This document shows, piece after piece, positions 8,115 through 16,979 of a stretch of DNA of 64,000 nucleotides (within the stretch, counting starts at the first letter, position 1; each line of letters begins with the position of its first letter). The position numbers were made by a program, and so were the translations under genes. The stretch is from Methanobrevibacter boviskoreani JH1 (GTDB taxonomy: Archaea; Methanobacteriota; Methanobacteria; Methanobacteriales; Methanobacteriaceae), in the NCBI RefSeq assembly GCF_000320505.1, contig NZ_BAGX02000010.1:118281-182280 (forward strand), in the 5' to 3' direction. Below the pieces are notes generated by a model. It did not search any database, was not told the origin of the DNA, and saw nothing but the letters and a program-made list of their open reading frames with translations.

Positions 8115-9317
8115 ATGAAGATTTTAGTTGTTCAAGAGTCTGATTGGTTAAAGAGGAATCCTCATCAACAACATCATCTTATGGATAGAATGTCTGTAAG
8201 GGGTCATGAAATTAAGGTAATTGATTATCCAATTGATTGGTCTAAGGATGACCCGGAAGGTTTTAGATTCAATAGACAGGTAGTAGACAATGTTTATAAA
8301 GTGGATAAGAAGGCAAATATTCAGGTTATAAGACCAGGTTTTATCAAGAAACCTGTACTTAATTATATTTCACTTTACAGATCCCATAAGGCAGAAATCA
8401 AATATCAGATTGAAAACTTCAAACCTGATGTAATTGTTGGTTTAGGATTACTTAATGCATATTCAGCATCTAAGCTATGTATGAAATATGATATACCCTT
8501 TGTATATTATTTAATCGATGTATTATATGCGTTGATTCCGGAAAAGACATTTCAATCATTAGGTAAAAAAATAAATAAAAAGGCTATTAAAAATTCTAGA
8601 AAAGTCATTACCATTAATGAAAAACTATCAGAACTTGCAATAAGTCTGGGTGCAAAACCAGAGGATACAATTAAAATTGATGCAGGCATTGATTTAAAAT
8701 CATATGATCCTAATCTTGATGCATCAGCTATTAAAAAGGAATATAATATTGATGATGAGGATATTGTACTTTTCTTTATGGGTTTTATCTATGATTTTGC
8801 AGGAATGAAAGAACTTGCAATTGAACTAGGTAGAAACAAGGATAAGTATCCCAACTATAAGATTCTTATAGTTGGTGACGGTGATGCATATGATGATTTA
8901 GTTGGAATTAAAAACGACTATAATCTTCAAGATCAATTGATATTAACAGGTCGCCAGCCATTTGAGAAAATCCCTGAATTTTTATCAGCAGCTAGTTTTT
9001 GTCTTCTTCCCGCATATATAGACGAGGAGATTATGCAAGATATTGTGCCAATTAAAATATATGAATACCTTGCCATGGAAAAGGTGGTTATTGCAACAGA
9101 ACTTCCAGGAATTTCAACGGAATTTGGATATGGTCATGGTGTTGAGTATGTTCACGAGGCAAGTGAGGTTTTAGATAAAGCTCAATCCATTATTGATAGT
9201 GGAAAGTATGAAACACTTTCAAAAACTGCACGTGAATATGTAAAGGATAATGACTGGGAAAGTATTGTTGATAAGTTTGAAGATACATTAAATGAAATTA
9301 TCGGCAATTGTAAATAA
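8115..9317 (+). CDS. Glycosyltransferase family 4 (GT-B fold)
   Basis: About 400 residues. The N-terminal acceptor domain starts MKILVVQESDW, and the C-terminal donor domain has VLFFMGFIYDFAGMKEL, ILIVGDGDAYDDL and LLPAYIDEEI-VPIKIYEYLAMEK, the usual GT1/GT4 nucleotide-sugar binding region with its EYLA motif. It is cytosolic and membrane-associated at most, with no TM segment. In-frame TTG at 8106 is possible but ATG 8115 begins the beta-strand. It is 78 bp after the epimerase, so probably co-transcribed for surface glycan assembly. Confidence 0.85.
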   Translation: MKILVVQESDWLKRNPHQQHHLMDRMSVRGHEIKVIDYPIDWSKDDPEGFRFNRQVVDNVYKVDKKANIQVIRPGFIKKPVLNYISLYRSHKAEIKYQIENFKPDVIVGLGLLNAYSASKLCMKYDIPFVYYLIDVLYALIPEKTFQSLGKKINKKAIKNSRKVITINEKLSELAISLGAKPEDTIKIDAGIDLKSYDPNLDASAIKKEYNIDDEDIVLFFMGFIYDFAGMKELAIELGRNKDKYPNYKILIVGDGDAYDDLVGIKNDYNLQDQLILTGRQPFEKIPEFLSAASFCLLPAYIDEEIMQDIVPIKIYEYLAMEKVVIATELPGISTEFGYGHGVEYVHEASEVLDKAQSIIDSGKYETLSKTAREYVKDNDWESIVDKFEDTLNEIIGNCK

Positions 9318-9382
9318 GTGATTTAGAATTACACTTAAGTGGGAATATATTATACTTTCATTTATATTGCGGACTTGAGGGT

Positions 9383-9478
9383 ATGATGGATTATGATTAC
9401 CTTCCAGTATTGAGGAGAAACATATTGGAATACACTTTATATATTGGTAGTGGAAATCAAGAGTTGATAATCTAAAAT
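9383..9478 (+). other. Possible 30-codon small ORF in a richer-GC intergenic patch
   Basis: Between the glycosyltransferase and the next gene, the patch 9320-9480 has clearly more G+C than the surrounding spacer. One frame stays open from 9314 to a stop near 9475 and contains tandem ATG codons at 9383/9386 after GAGGGT. The predicted tail begins MMDYDYLPVLRRN. It could be a small protein, a gene remnant or a structured RNA; I do not recognise it. Confidence 0.25.
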
Positions 9479-9721
9479 CATAAATGTAAATATTTCTATT
9501 TATTTAAAATTCAAATTGCCGGGTAACTTTAATTAATTATTTATTTAATTAATTAAATTTTCTGATTGGTTTTAAATTTATTTTTATTTAATATTATTAT
9601 AGAAAATTTACTTTATTTTCCCTAAAATAAATGGTTTTTATTCCTGAAATCTAGGAAAATATAAAAATTTTTAAATATAATATTAACTATAATTATATAC
9701 ATAATAGTGTGAGGTAATTTT

Positions 9722-9985
9722 ATGATTTACAATATAGATGCAAAGAATACTAGAAAAGGTAATAGTATTTCTTTTTCTTTAAAAAAAGATGAAGGAGACT
9801 ATGATTTTTATTACGAAGATGAAAATACTCATGAAAAGGTTAATCCTGAAGTGATTTCAAATAACAGTATTAGAGAAATTTGTAATAATATTATGTTAGC
9901 TAATTCTCCAATGCGTACTTTAAAACCAGGAGAAACTGCTGATTTTAAAACTTTGACCTATGAAGGTAAAATTACTTGTAACTAG
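9722..9985 (+). CDS. Conserved-looking small acidic protein, unknown function
   Basis: 87 residues, no Cys except two (ICNN and the C-terminal TCN), no TM segment, rich in Asp, Glu and Asn. GTGAGG lies upstream of ATG. The text MIYNIDAKNTRKGNS to PGETADFKTLTYEGK suggests a small beta-rich domain. It stands alone between two long AT-rich spacers and so has its own promoter. I do not recognise the family. Confidence 0.6.
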   Translation: MIYNIDAKNTRKGNSISFSLKKDEGDYDFYYEDENTHEKVNPEVISNNSIREICNNIMLANSPMRTLKPGETADFKTLTYEGKITCN

Positions 9986-10467
9986 ATTTAATTCTTATAT
10001 TGGATTTTATTAACTGCAATCTATTAGTACAAGTATAAAAAAGATGTGACATTTAAAAAAAATTTATATTGCAGCTAATAATTTTCTTTATTTATTAAAT
10101 CTTTATACACTAATTTGTTTTTTGTTTATTTTTTTGAGTTCTTATTTTTGATTGAAGTTAATTTTATAGATATTTTTTCATTAAAACATAATTCTTATTT
10201 GTCTATTTATCTTTATTTTTATAGGAATTTTTATTGTTTTTTTTATTAGCTATTTCTTAAATTTTATTTATCTGTATATTTTTTATAGTTCCGCTTTAAA
10301 TTCTATTAAATATTATTCATTTTATTCCTATTTTAATGACTTTTTGTATAATTATTTTGAGTCAAAAGTATTAAATAGAAGTATTAATCTATTCTTAATT
10401 AAATATAAATGGGTTTTGAAATATTTTTAATTTTACCATTATATATTTGTGATTTAAGGTGACAAAA
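9986..10467. other. Gene-free AT-rich spacer before the DUF2193-type gene
   Basis: About 480 bp of T-rich DNA, no ORF, no clear hairpin. It must hold the promoter for the next gene; a TATA-like TTAAATATAAATG near 10398 is the best candidate. AAGGTGA at 10457-10462 is the ribosome binding site of the next gene. Confidence 0.4.
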
Positions 10468-11967
10468 ATGAATGAATTATATGAAAAAATGGTCAACGAG
10501 GCAGTTGCCGCACAAAGGGCTGATGTTAACGTAATAAAGGAAAAAAGAGGCGGTAAATTTAAAATAACTGATGCTAAGCCATATATGGAAGCTGCAACTA
10601 GTATGAAACCAATAGGCGATCAAGCACAATCTGTATTTGATTTACATACTAATTCAGTAAAGTCCCATTATGATACCCTTGTAAGTTTAGCAGATACCAT
10701 AAGACCTGAAGACGATCCTATGGTAGAACATTATCAAACACCTCCAGTACTTGAAATCTTAAAAGAAGAGGACAGTGCGTTCAATGACAGTGTCGAAAAA
10801 TTCGCAGAATCTATTGCAGAACATGAGGCTATTGTTTCAAAAGAATCCATTAGACACTATGCAGGATTTTATGGTCCTACATGTGTTGTTGACTTCGCAT
10901 TAATTCCTGGAAGTACCAGTAATATTGTAAACCAAATTCTTTCAAAAACAGATATTCCAACTCCTCATAAACAGGCTATTTTAGCTTCTAAATCATGGGG
11001 TATGAATACCTCTTATGGTGTTGGAGATGCTTTCTCTCAAGCTCTTGAATCTGGTGCTACAGCTTCTGAAGCCACTGAAGTAGAAATTGCTCAGTTACAA
11101 GATATTTACTTAGATCCTATTGAGGCACAGGGAAAACTTATGGATGCAGCAAAGGAATCTTCTTTTGATGTAAGGAAATATATGAAAAATTATAAAAAAC
11201 TGATGACTCCTTATGTAAAAGCGGCAATGGATGACGGAGTTCATTATGGAAATATTGTAACTGTTCCTGCATATTGTGTAGGGGATATTGGACACCATAT
11301 CTCTCAATCTACCTATAACATGTGTAAGGATGATGTTGTAATGGCATGTATTGAAGCTACAACAGATGTAATTGAATCTACCTTACGCAACAACTTGGAG
11401 AATTTCAAATCCAGTACTGATATTTTAAATTTAACCACCGGTGCATCTGCATGTGCAACTGAATATATGTTGGAATTAGACGGTTTTAATGCTGTAATGA
11501 TTGTTGATTTACTTACAAAACGTTTCCACAACTTTGTTCAAATGTACCCAACTAGAGGTGCCGCTGCAGAACTTCATAACTCCGACTTTATGGATATGGT
11601 TTACAGGGGATATGGATATATTGAAAAGGCAAGAAAGGCAAGATCATCAGAACCTGATCCTTTAGTACCAATGATTAAAGGTTATAAGGTAGATTTAAGT
11701 CCTGTTGATAATAATGAGGTGATCATGAATCCGCAAAGGTATACATATCCATCATGCGCTATATCTGTCAGGTTCTCCTCCCTTATGCGTCTTGCAGATT
11801 ATCCGTGTTTACTTACCTCAGAACCAATGACCGCTACTTTAATGACAAATGTTATTGCACTTAGTAAGGAAATTCCTAACTCACCAGTTAGAGGATGTAA
11901 AAACTGTGCTGTCGCATCTCTCATGGACTTCAGACATCATTACTGTCAATGGAGGGAAGCTGTATAA
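10468..11967 (+). CDS. DUF2193-type archaeal protein, function unknown
   Basis: 499 residues, soluble, mostly helical. It looks like the methanogen family DUF2193 (from memory, not searched). Features seen: HYAGFYGPTC near 133, PAYCVGDIGHHISQ near 270, a central Asp/Glu-rich stretch, and a Cys/His-rich end with CKNC and RHHYCQW. Conserved Cys and His of this kind suggest metal binding, possibly enzymatic. In-frame GTG at 10459 belongs to the ribosome binding site, so ATG 10468 is used. It is followed by a strong terminator and then an aquaporin. Confidence 0.7.
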   Translation: MNELYEKMVNEAVAAQRADVNVIKEKRGGKFKITDAKPYMEAATSMKPIGDQAQSVFDLHTNSVKSHYDTLVSLADTIRPEDDPMVEHYQTPPVLEILKEEDSAFNDSVEKFAESIAEHEAIVSKESIRHYAGFYGPTCVVDFALIPGSTSNIVNQILSKTDIPTPHKQAILASKSWGMNTSYGVGDAFSQALESGATASEATEVEIAQLQDIYLDPIEAQGKLMDAAKESSFDVRKYMKNYKKLMTPYVKAAMDDGVHYGNIVTVPAYCVGDIGHHISQSTYNMCKDDVVMACIEATTDVIESTLRNNLENFKSSTDILNLTTGASACATEYMLELDGFNAVMIVDLLTKRFHNFVQMYPTRGAAAELHNSDFMDMVYRGYGYIEKARKARSSEPDPLVPMIKGYKVDLSPVDNNEVIMNPQRYTYPSCAISVRFSSLMRLADYPCLLTSEPMTATLMTNVIALSKEIPNSPVRGCKNCAVASLMDFRHHYCQWREAV

Positions 11968-11975
11968 GAATAAAT

Positions 11976-12005
11976 AATGGAATCTATTTATGATTCCATT
12001 TTTTT
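11976..12005 (+). terminator. Hairpin terminator after the DUF2193-type gene
   Basis: AATGGAATC pairs with GATTCCATT (9 bp, loop of seven bases) and is followed by a run of T. It lies just after the stop codon and separates this unit from the aquaporin gene. Confidence 0.75.
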
Positions 12006-12094
12006 ATTAATTGGTTAAAAATTGATTAATATAATTAAAAATTATCATTAACTATTATTTTTTTAATTAAAATATTTTCAAGGAGGAGAAAAAG

Positions 12095-12847
12095 ATGGCT
12101 AGTTTAAGTAAAAAATTTTTAGCTGAGTTAATAGGTACATTCTTTTTAGTGTTTGTTGGTACCGGTTCAGTAGTGGCTGATACTTTAATCTCACGGACTG
12201 TAAATCCTAAACTTGTTGGTATAGGTATGGTTGGTGGATTTGCTGAATGGTTTGGTGTTTCTTTAGCTTTTGGTATTACAGTAATTATTTTCATTTATGC
12301 TGTAGGTAAGATCTCAGGAGCACATTTTAATCCAGCAGTTACATTAGGATTACTTTCAACTGGAAACATTTCAGGAAAAGACTCAGTTGTGTATATTATT
12401 GCACAGTTGATTGGTGCTGTAATTGGAAGCATTTGTATTTACTTCTGTTTCGGTCCGACATCTGCAACAGTTGCAGCATTAGGTGCTACCTATCCTGCAT
12501 CAAATATTAGTTTTATACAGGCAACCGTTGCTGAATTGATTGGTACATTCTTACTTGTATTTGTTGTAATGGGTGTTGCAGTTGATAAAAAAGCAGAACC
12601 TGGATTTGCAGGTGTTGCAATTGGTTTAACTGTTGCTGCAGCAATCTTTGTTCTTGGACCTATTACTGGAGGATCTATTAACCCTGCACGTACTTTTGGA
12701 CCATACCTAATTGATTCATTAGTAGGTGGCGGAAACCTATGGAATTATTTCTTAATTTACATAATTGGACCTATTGTAGGTGGTATTTTAGGTGCCTTAA
12801 CTTATAAAGGTCTTGCTACTGGAACTGAAGAATGTGATATTGAATAG
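12095..12847 (+). CDS. Aquaporin / MIP-family channel (AqpM-like)
   Basis: 250 residues with six membrane spans in two homologous halves. Both NPA boxes are present: HFNPAVTLG near residue 73 and INPARTFGP near 194. It passes water and perhaps glycerol, CO2 or H2S across the cell membrane; AqpM of a methanogen is the characterised relative. A strong AAGGAGGAG ribosome binding site precedes ATG. It appears to be a single-gene unit, with hairpins on both sides. Confidence 0.92.
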   Translation: MASLSKKFLAELIGTFFLVFVGTGSVVADTLISRTVNPKLVGIGMVGGFAEWFGVSLAFGITVIIFIYAVGKISGAHFNPAVTLGLLSTGNISGKDSVVYIIAQLIGAVIGSICIYFCFGPTSATVAALGATYPASNISFIQATVAELIGTFLLVFVVMGVAVDKKAEPGFAGVAIGLTVAAAIFVLGPITGGSINPARTFGPYLIDSLVGGGNLWNYFLIYIIGPIVGGILGALTYKGLATGTEECDIE

Positions 12848-12890
12848 GTATTGAATAATTAACCTTATTCATACTTATTCTTTTTTTTTA
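12848..12890 (+). terminator. Hairpin and T-run after the aquaporin gene
   Basis: TGAATAA (12852-12858) pairs with TTATTCA (12865-12871), extended by GTA/TAC with one bulged T, followed by TTATTC and a run of nine T. Confidence 0.65.
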
Positions 12891-13310
12891 TGGGATTCTA
12901 TTTTTTTTTGAGATTATTATTCCTGCTTTTTTTTTAAAACCAGTTTATATTTCATTTTGGACTTAATGTCTCTACTTTTAATTTTAGTTATCTTTTTAGC
13001 TTTTTTGATTAATCTTTTATTTTTATTTTAGTTTTTACTTGATTTTTTCTACTTTTCTATATTAATTTAAGGTTTTTTTTCGGATTTACAGATTTAATTT
13101 AGTTGATTTTATTTTCAATAATACTTTTTTTTTAAAATTCATACAAAATTTTAAGATTTGTTATAATCAATTTTTTATATTTTATTCAATTTACAATATA
13201 CTTTTATAATATATATTAATTGTCTATTTTTTGGCTGTTTTTTTGATAGTTAACAAATTTTAAATATTAATTTAACCATAATATTAAATATAATATTTTA
13301 GGTGATTTAA
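12891..13310. other. Gene-free T-rich spacer
   Basis: About 420 bp dominated by T-runs, no ORF or convincing hairpin. A TATA-like ATATATTAATTG near 13210 or TTTAAATATTAA near 13258 may serve the next gene, whose AGGTGA site is at 13302-13307. Confidence 0.4.
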
Positions 13311-13628
13311 GTGAAACAAGAGAAATTTTATAGTAATTCAATGGATATTATAAAGGAAGACTATCCGGATATCTATGATACCATTGTAAAGCTTAATGAA
13401 ACTGTATATTCTGGTAGTTCATTAGATTATAAAACTCAAAAATTAATTGCTATTGGTATTGCAGCTTCCAAATGTGATAAACAAGCTACCAGAAAACAAA
13501 TTAAAAGTGGTATTAAAGAGTTAGGTATAACCAAAGAAGAAGTCATGGACGTTTTAAAAATAGTTCTATTAACTTCCGGAATGCCTGCATTTATGCATGC
13601 CGTAACAATCCTGAATGCATTAGATTGA
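13311..13628 (+). CDS. Carboxymuconolactone decarboxylase (CMD) family protein
   Basis: 105 residues starting at GTG, with AGGTGA five bases before. The helix pattern LDYKTQKLIAIGIAAS, then KSGIKELGITKEEVMDVLKIVLLTSGMPAFMHA is the CMD/AhpD fold. The peroxidase-active AhpD members carry CxxC with a His; here only one Cys (SKCDKQAT) is found at that place, so thiol peroxidase activity is doubtful. Role unknown, single-gene unit. Confidence 0.8.
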   Translation: MKQEKFYSNSMDIIKEDYPDIYDTIVKLNETVYSGSSLDYKTQKLIAIGIAASKCDKQATRKQIKSGIKELGITKEEVMDVLKIVLLTSGMPAFMHAVTILNALD

Positions 13629-13685
13629 ATCTATTTTTTATAAATTTTTTATTTTATATTCTTTTTTTATATAATTAACATAACA

Positions 13686-13864
13686 TTTATATGTGATTAT
13701 AACCAAAATTTTATTATCGTTGTAATGTTTACTATTTTTACTATGATTAATATTATTCAATGATTTTTCAAATATTAAAGAGTTTTATAGTTATCAACGA
13801 TAAACTTTTTTGGGATTTATTCCCTGGATGTGGCTTTTAAGCTGAACAAAAAAGGTGTTTATTT
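13686..13864 (+). promoter_or_regulatory. Promoter and structured leader of rpl15e
   Basis: A TATA box TTTATATG at 13686-13693 predicts a transcript start near 13712. The leader then has TTATCGTTG (13714-13722) complementary to CAACGATAA (13795-13803), and two local hairpins, GGGA-TTTAT-TCCC (13812-13824) and GCTT-TT-AAGC (13833-13842), before the AAAGGTG ribosome site. G+C is higher than in other spacers. The long stem could hold the 5' end near the start site, as in autogenous control of ribosomal protein genes. Confidence 0.5.
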
Positions 13865-14419
13865 ATGATGTATAAATATATTAGAGATGCATGGAAAAAC
13901 CCAGATGAATCTTATGTAAGAGAACTCATGTGGGAAAGAGCTCCTAAATGGAGAAGACAACCAGTTATAACTAGAATTGAAAGACCTACCAGATTAGATC
14001 GTGCACGATCTTTAGGTTACAAAGCTAAAAAAGGATATGTTGTAGTAAGAACTAGGGTAAGACGTGGTTCAAGAAGAAAATCTCGTTTCACTTCAGGTCG
14101 TAAACCATCTAAAATGGGAGTAAACAAGATTACCGCTTCAAAATCTATCCAAAGAATTGCTGAAGAACGTGTTTCTAAAAAATACCCTAACTTAGAAGTA
14201 TTAAACTCCTACTGGGTATGGGCTGATGGTAAATTCAAATACTACGAAGTAATTTTAGTAGACCCACAAAGTCCTTCTATTAAAAACGATCACAAAATCA
14301 ACTGGATTTGTGAAAGTCAACACAAAGACAGGGCTGGTAGAGGTTTAACTAGTGCTGGTAAAAAAGGTCGTGGTCTCTCCGTTAAAGGTAAAGGAGCTGA
14401 ACACGCAAGAAGAGGATAA
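13865..14419 (+). CDS. rpl15e: Large-subunit ribosomal protein L15e
   Basis: 184 residues, very basic, unmistakable L15e: [15 protein letters not shown] at the start, [14 protein letters not shown] and NKITASKS in the middle, and the Gly-rich [14 protein letters not shown] end. It binds 23S rRNA. Two adjacent ATG codons (13865, 13868) are possible; the family usually begins at the second. It heads the RNA-processing superoperon, but here a terminator follows it. Confidence 0.97.
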   Translation: MMYKYIRDAWKNPDESYVRELMWERAPKWRRQPVITRIERPTRLDRARSLGYKAKKGYVVVRTRVRRGSRRKSRFTSGRKPSKMGVNKITASKSIQRIAEERVSKKYPNLEVLNSYWVWADGKFKYYEVILVDPQSPSIKNDHKINWICESQHKDRAGRGLTSAGKKGRGLSVKGKGAEHARRG

Positions 14420-14437
14420 TTCCTCTTACTTTTTTCT
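14410..14437 (+). terminator. Hairpin terminator overlapping the rpl15e stop codon
   Basis: AAGAGGA pairs with TCCTCTT (7 bp), loop TAAT contains part of the stop codon, followed by ACTTTTTTC. It would largely separate rpl15e from the downstream RNase P genes. Confidence 0.65.
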
Positions 14438-14586
14438 ATTTAATTTTTTTTATTCTATACAAGTTCTTCAATGGTTTTAATCCATTTAACTTTTTAGATT
14501 GTGTTTTTTAATTTAATAAACTTATTTAACTTTTTGGAATTTTTTTTTAATTAAATACTATTTTTCATGATTTTAACTAATTTAAA

Positions 14587-15048
14587 ATGATTTATATGAT
14601 TCACAATATTAGATATCGATTATTTGTATATGAAAATGAAAATGAAGAAGAATTGATTAATGGTTTACATAATATTTTACCAGATGTGGTGCCGGAACTT
14701 GAAGAGGCAGAGGGAATGCTTGGTGAAAATGATAATATTTTAATATATTCTGGTATTGTGGATAAGAAAAGATATCTTAAGGATTTCTTATTTAATTTAA
14801 TAAATCAATTGGATAAGGATCAATTATTGAAACTATATGATGATTTGGAAAGAAAAATGGATGATCAATGTAATCTTTTCTTAAGGTTTTCAAAGGATGC
14901 TGCAGTAGATGAGAAATGGCAAATTGTTGATAGGGGAGATAGTATTCATTTAAAGATAAAAATTGCTGCTTATCCTGCTAAAAAAGATATTGCATTAAAA
15001 AACTTTGGTGAATATTTAATTTCAGAGATTGAGGCTAAACAGGATTGA
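14587..15048 (+). CDS. COG1325-type RNA-binding protein (exosome-linked)
   Basis: 153 residues related to the archaeal family annotated as exosome-associated RNA-binding protein, always found next to L15e and RNase P genes. Seen: IHNIRYRLFVYENENEEELINGLHNILP at the start, then an alpha/beta domain ending KIAAYPAKKDIALKNFGEYL. Two starts are possible, ATG 14587 and ATG 14596; the second begins at the conserved MIHNIRYR. No clear ribosome site. Its exact role is unproven in the family. Confidence 0.75.
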   Translation: MIYMIHNIRYRLFVYENENEEELINGLHNILPDVVPELEEAEGMLGENDNILIYSGIVDKKRYLKDFLFNLINQLDKDQLLKLYDDLERKMDDQCNLFLRFSKDAAVDEKWQIVDRGDSIHLKIKIAAYPAKKDIALKNFGEYLISEIEAKQD

Positions 15049-15232
15049 TTTTGAAGAATTTAATCGTATCTTAAGACTTTCTTGGAATGAGCTAATGGAA
15101 TTATTTTCTAAGTAAGTTTTACTTGTCTTAAAAATTCAGTTTTGGAAATATTTTTTCCAGATTAAAAATACATTTATTAAATTGAAAATCATAAATTTAA
15201 TAATAATTAATAAAATTTAAGAATGATTTTAC

Positions 15233-15967
15233 ATGATATTCTATGATTTAAATCTTAAAGGTTCTAATTATAATAATGATTATAATTTAATTAAGGAAGC
15301 ATATGATTTCGGTTGGAATTATTTAAATTTACAATATTCTCCTGAAGAGTTTCAAAATGCATTAAATTATAAGGATAAACTCATTGAGGATATTTCATCG
15401 TTTACTGTTGAGGATAAACCTTTAGATATTAGTTTTGGTTTAAATATTAATTCATCAAATGTAAATACTGTTAGAAAAACAGTAAACAGATTTAGAAACA
15501 AATCAGATTTTATATCAGTTTTCGGTGGAACTAATGAGATTAACAGGGCATCACTTGAAAATCGTCATGTCGATGTTTTATCCAGGCCTTACTATAAGAA
15601 AAGCGACTGTGGATTAAATCATGTTTTAGCTAAAGAGGCTTTTAAAAATCAGGTAGCCATAGAATTATGTTTTAAGGACGTTTTAACTAATTTTTTATCC
15701 TATAGGGCTAAAGTTTTAGCTAATTTTAGAGATATTATTGCTTTACAGAGAAAATTTGAATTTCCTTTAATCATAACCACTGGTAGTGAAAACATCTTTG
15801 ATATACGCTCTCCAATAGATATTTCTAATTTTTTTAAAGTTCTAGGTTTAAATGACCAGGAAATTAAAAATGGATTGATGGAATGTCCTAAAAGCATAGT
15901 TGATTTTAATAAAAATAGGAAAAATTTCTTATTTGAAGGAGTTCATATAGTTAATAAAGATGATTAA
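15233..15967 (+). CDS. rnp3: RNase P protein component 3 (Rpp30)
   Basis: 244 residues with the PHP-like TIM-barrel of archaeal Rpp30: MIFYDLNLKG, repeated barrel strands, SRPYYKKSDCGLNHVLAKEAFKNQVAIELCF in the centre and LIITTGSENIFDIRSPIDI. It pairs with Pop5 and assists the catalytic RNase P RNA in trimming tRNA 5' ends. It lies 180 bp after the COG1325 gene and before the Pop5 gene, as in other archaea. Confidence 0.9.
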   Translation: MIFYDLNLKGSNYNNDYNLIKEAYDFGWNYLNLQYSPEEFQNALNYKDKLIEDISSFTVEDKPLDISFGLNINSSNVNTVRKTVNRFRNKSDFISVFGGTNEINRASLENRHVDVLSRPYYKKSDCGLNHVLAKEAFKNQVAIELCFKDVLTNFLSYRAKVLANFRDIIALQRKFEFPLIITTGSENIFDIRSPIDISNFFKVLGLNDQEIKNGLMECPKSIVDFNKNRKNFLFEGVHIVNKDD

Positions 15968-16128
15968 CAGGATTATGGTCCAATCACTTGTTATATTGGA
16001 TTCCATCATTAATTAAAATTGGATTTATGGAGTTTTATTAAGAATGGTCATAAGAACCTTATAATATTTATTCAAATCATGTACGAATCAAATCTTATGG
16101 TTTTTTATATTAAAAATAGTTGATTAAA

Positions 16129-16491
16129 ATGAAAATGAAAGTATTACCCCCAACACTTAGAAAAAATAATCGTTATCTTACATTGGATATTAAAACATTG
16201 GATTATTTCAATAAAAATGATTTAATTTTAGCTGTTTGGGATTCTTGTATTAGATTATTTGGAGAGATGGAAACTAGTAATTTTAATCTATGGCTGATGA
16301 GGGTTTATTATCTTGATGACCGAACTGATTGTCATCATATGAAAGCTATTTTACGTTGTCAAAGAGGATATGAAGGAGAGGTTCGCAGTGGTCTTTCAAC
16401 CATTACCAAATTTAATGGTCGTCAGATTGCAATAAATACTATTGGTTTATCCGGAACTATTAAATCTTCAATTGAAAAATATATTGAGTAG
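16129..16491 (+). CDS. rnp2: RNase P protein component 2 (Pop5)
   Basis: About 120 residues: KVLPPTLRKNNRYLTLDI at the start, FGEMETSNFNLWLMRVYY, and CHHMKAILRCQRGYEGEVRSGLSTI, all typical of Pop5. It forms a heterotetramer with Rpp30 and stabilises the RNase P RNA catalytic domain. Start choices are TTG 16120, ATG 16129 or ATG 16135; ATG 16129 is chosen. Confidence 0.9.
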   Translation: MKMKVLPPTLRKNNRYLTLDIKTLDYFNKNDLILAVWDSCIRLFGEMETSNFNLWLMRVYYLDDRTDCHHMKAILRCQRGYEGEVRSGLSTITKFNGRQIAINTIGLSGTIKSSIEKYIE

Positions 16492-16979
16492 TTTTTATAT
16501 AAACTATTAATTTTTACTTTTTTTTAAGTTTCTACTATTTTTTAGCTTCTTAAGGTTTGACTATTTTTTAATTTATTCTTAGGATTTTATAATTTTTTAA
16601 CTTATTTTTTTAAAAATTTATCGTTTTTTTTTTATTTTTTTTAATATTTGACTATTTTCTACTTATTTTTAAAAATCAATTTTTAGATTGAATAAAACAA
16701 TTAGATTTATATATTATCTATTGGCAATAAACTTATAGATGAATATAATATTTAGTGAATTTTTTAAAAAAAATAATTTATTTTCAAATTAAAAATAGAT
16801 ACATTTATTATATTATAAAATTAAATATTAATTAGGACATTAGGGTAATAAAAGTATTTAATCAAATCATGGAGATTTGTTTTATTTTTTTTTAATGAAA
16901 ATAAAAAAATAGTTAAATTTTTTTTAAGAATTTTTTTAGTTAACTAATTGATTAAGTTAGTAAAAGTGAGGTAATAAAT
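16492..16979. other. Gene-free spacer with decayed repeats and the psmA promoter
   Basis: 488 bp. Near 16528-16660 the phrase GTTT-GACTATTTTTTA-like recurs three times with drift, a decayed local duplication. A TATA box ATTTATATATTA at 16705-16716 predicts a start near 16740, so psmA would have a leader of about 240 bases. No RNA structure is clear. GAGGTAA precedes psmA. Confidence 0.45.

Noticed and set aside
12891-13310. Origin of replication in the T-rich spacer
   Set aside because: No repeated origin-recognition boxes and no cdc6/orc gene nearby; T-runs are general in this genome's spacers.
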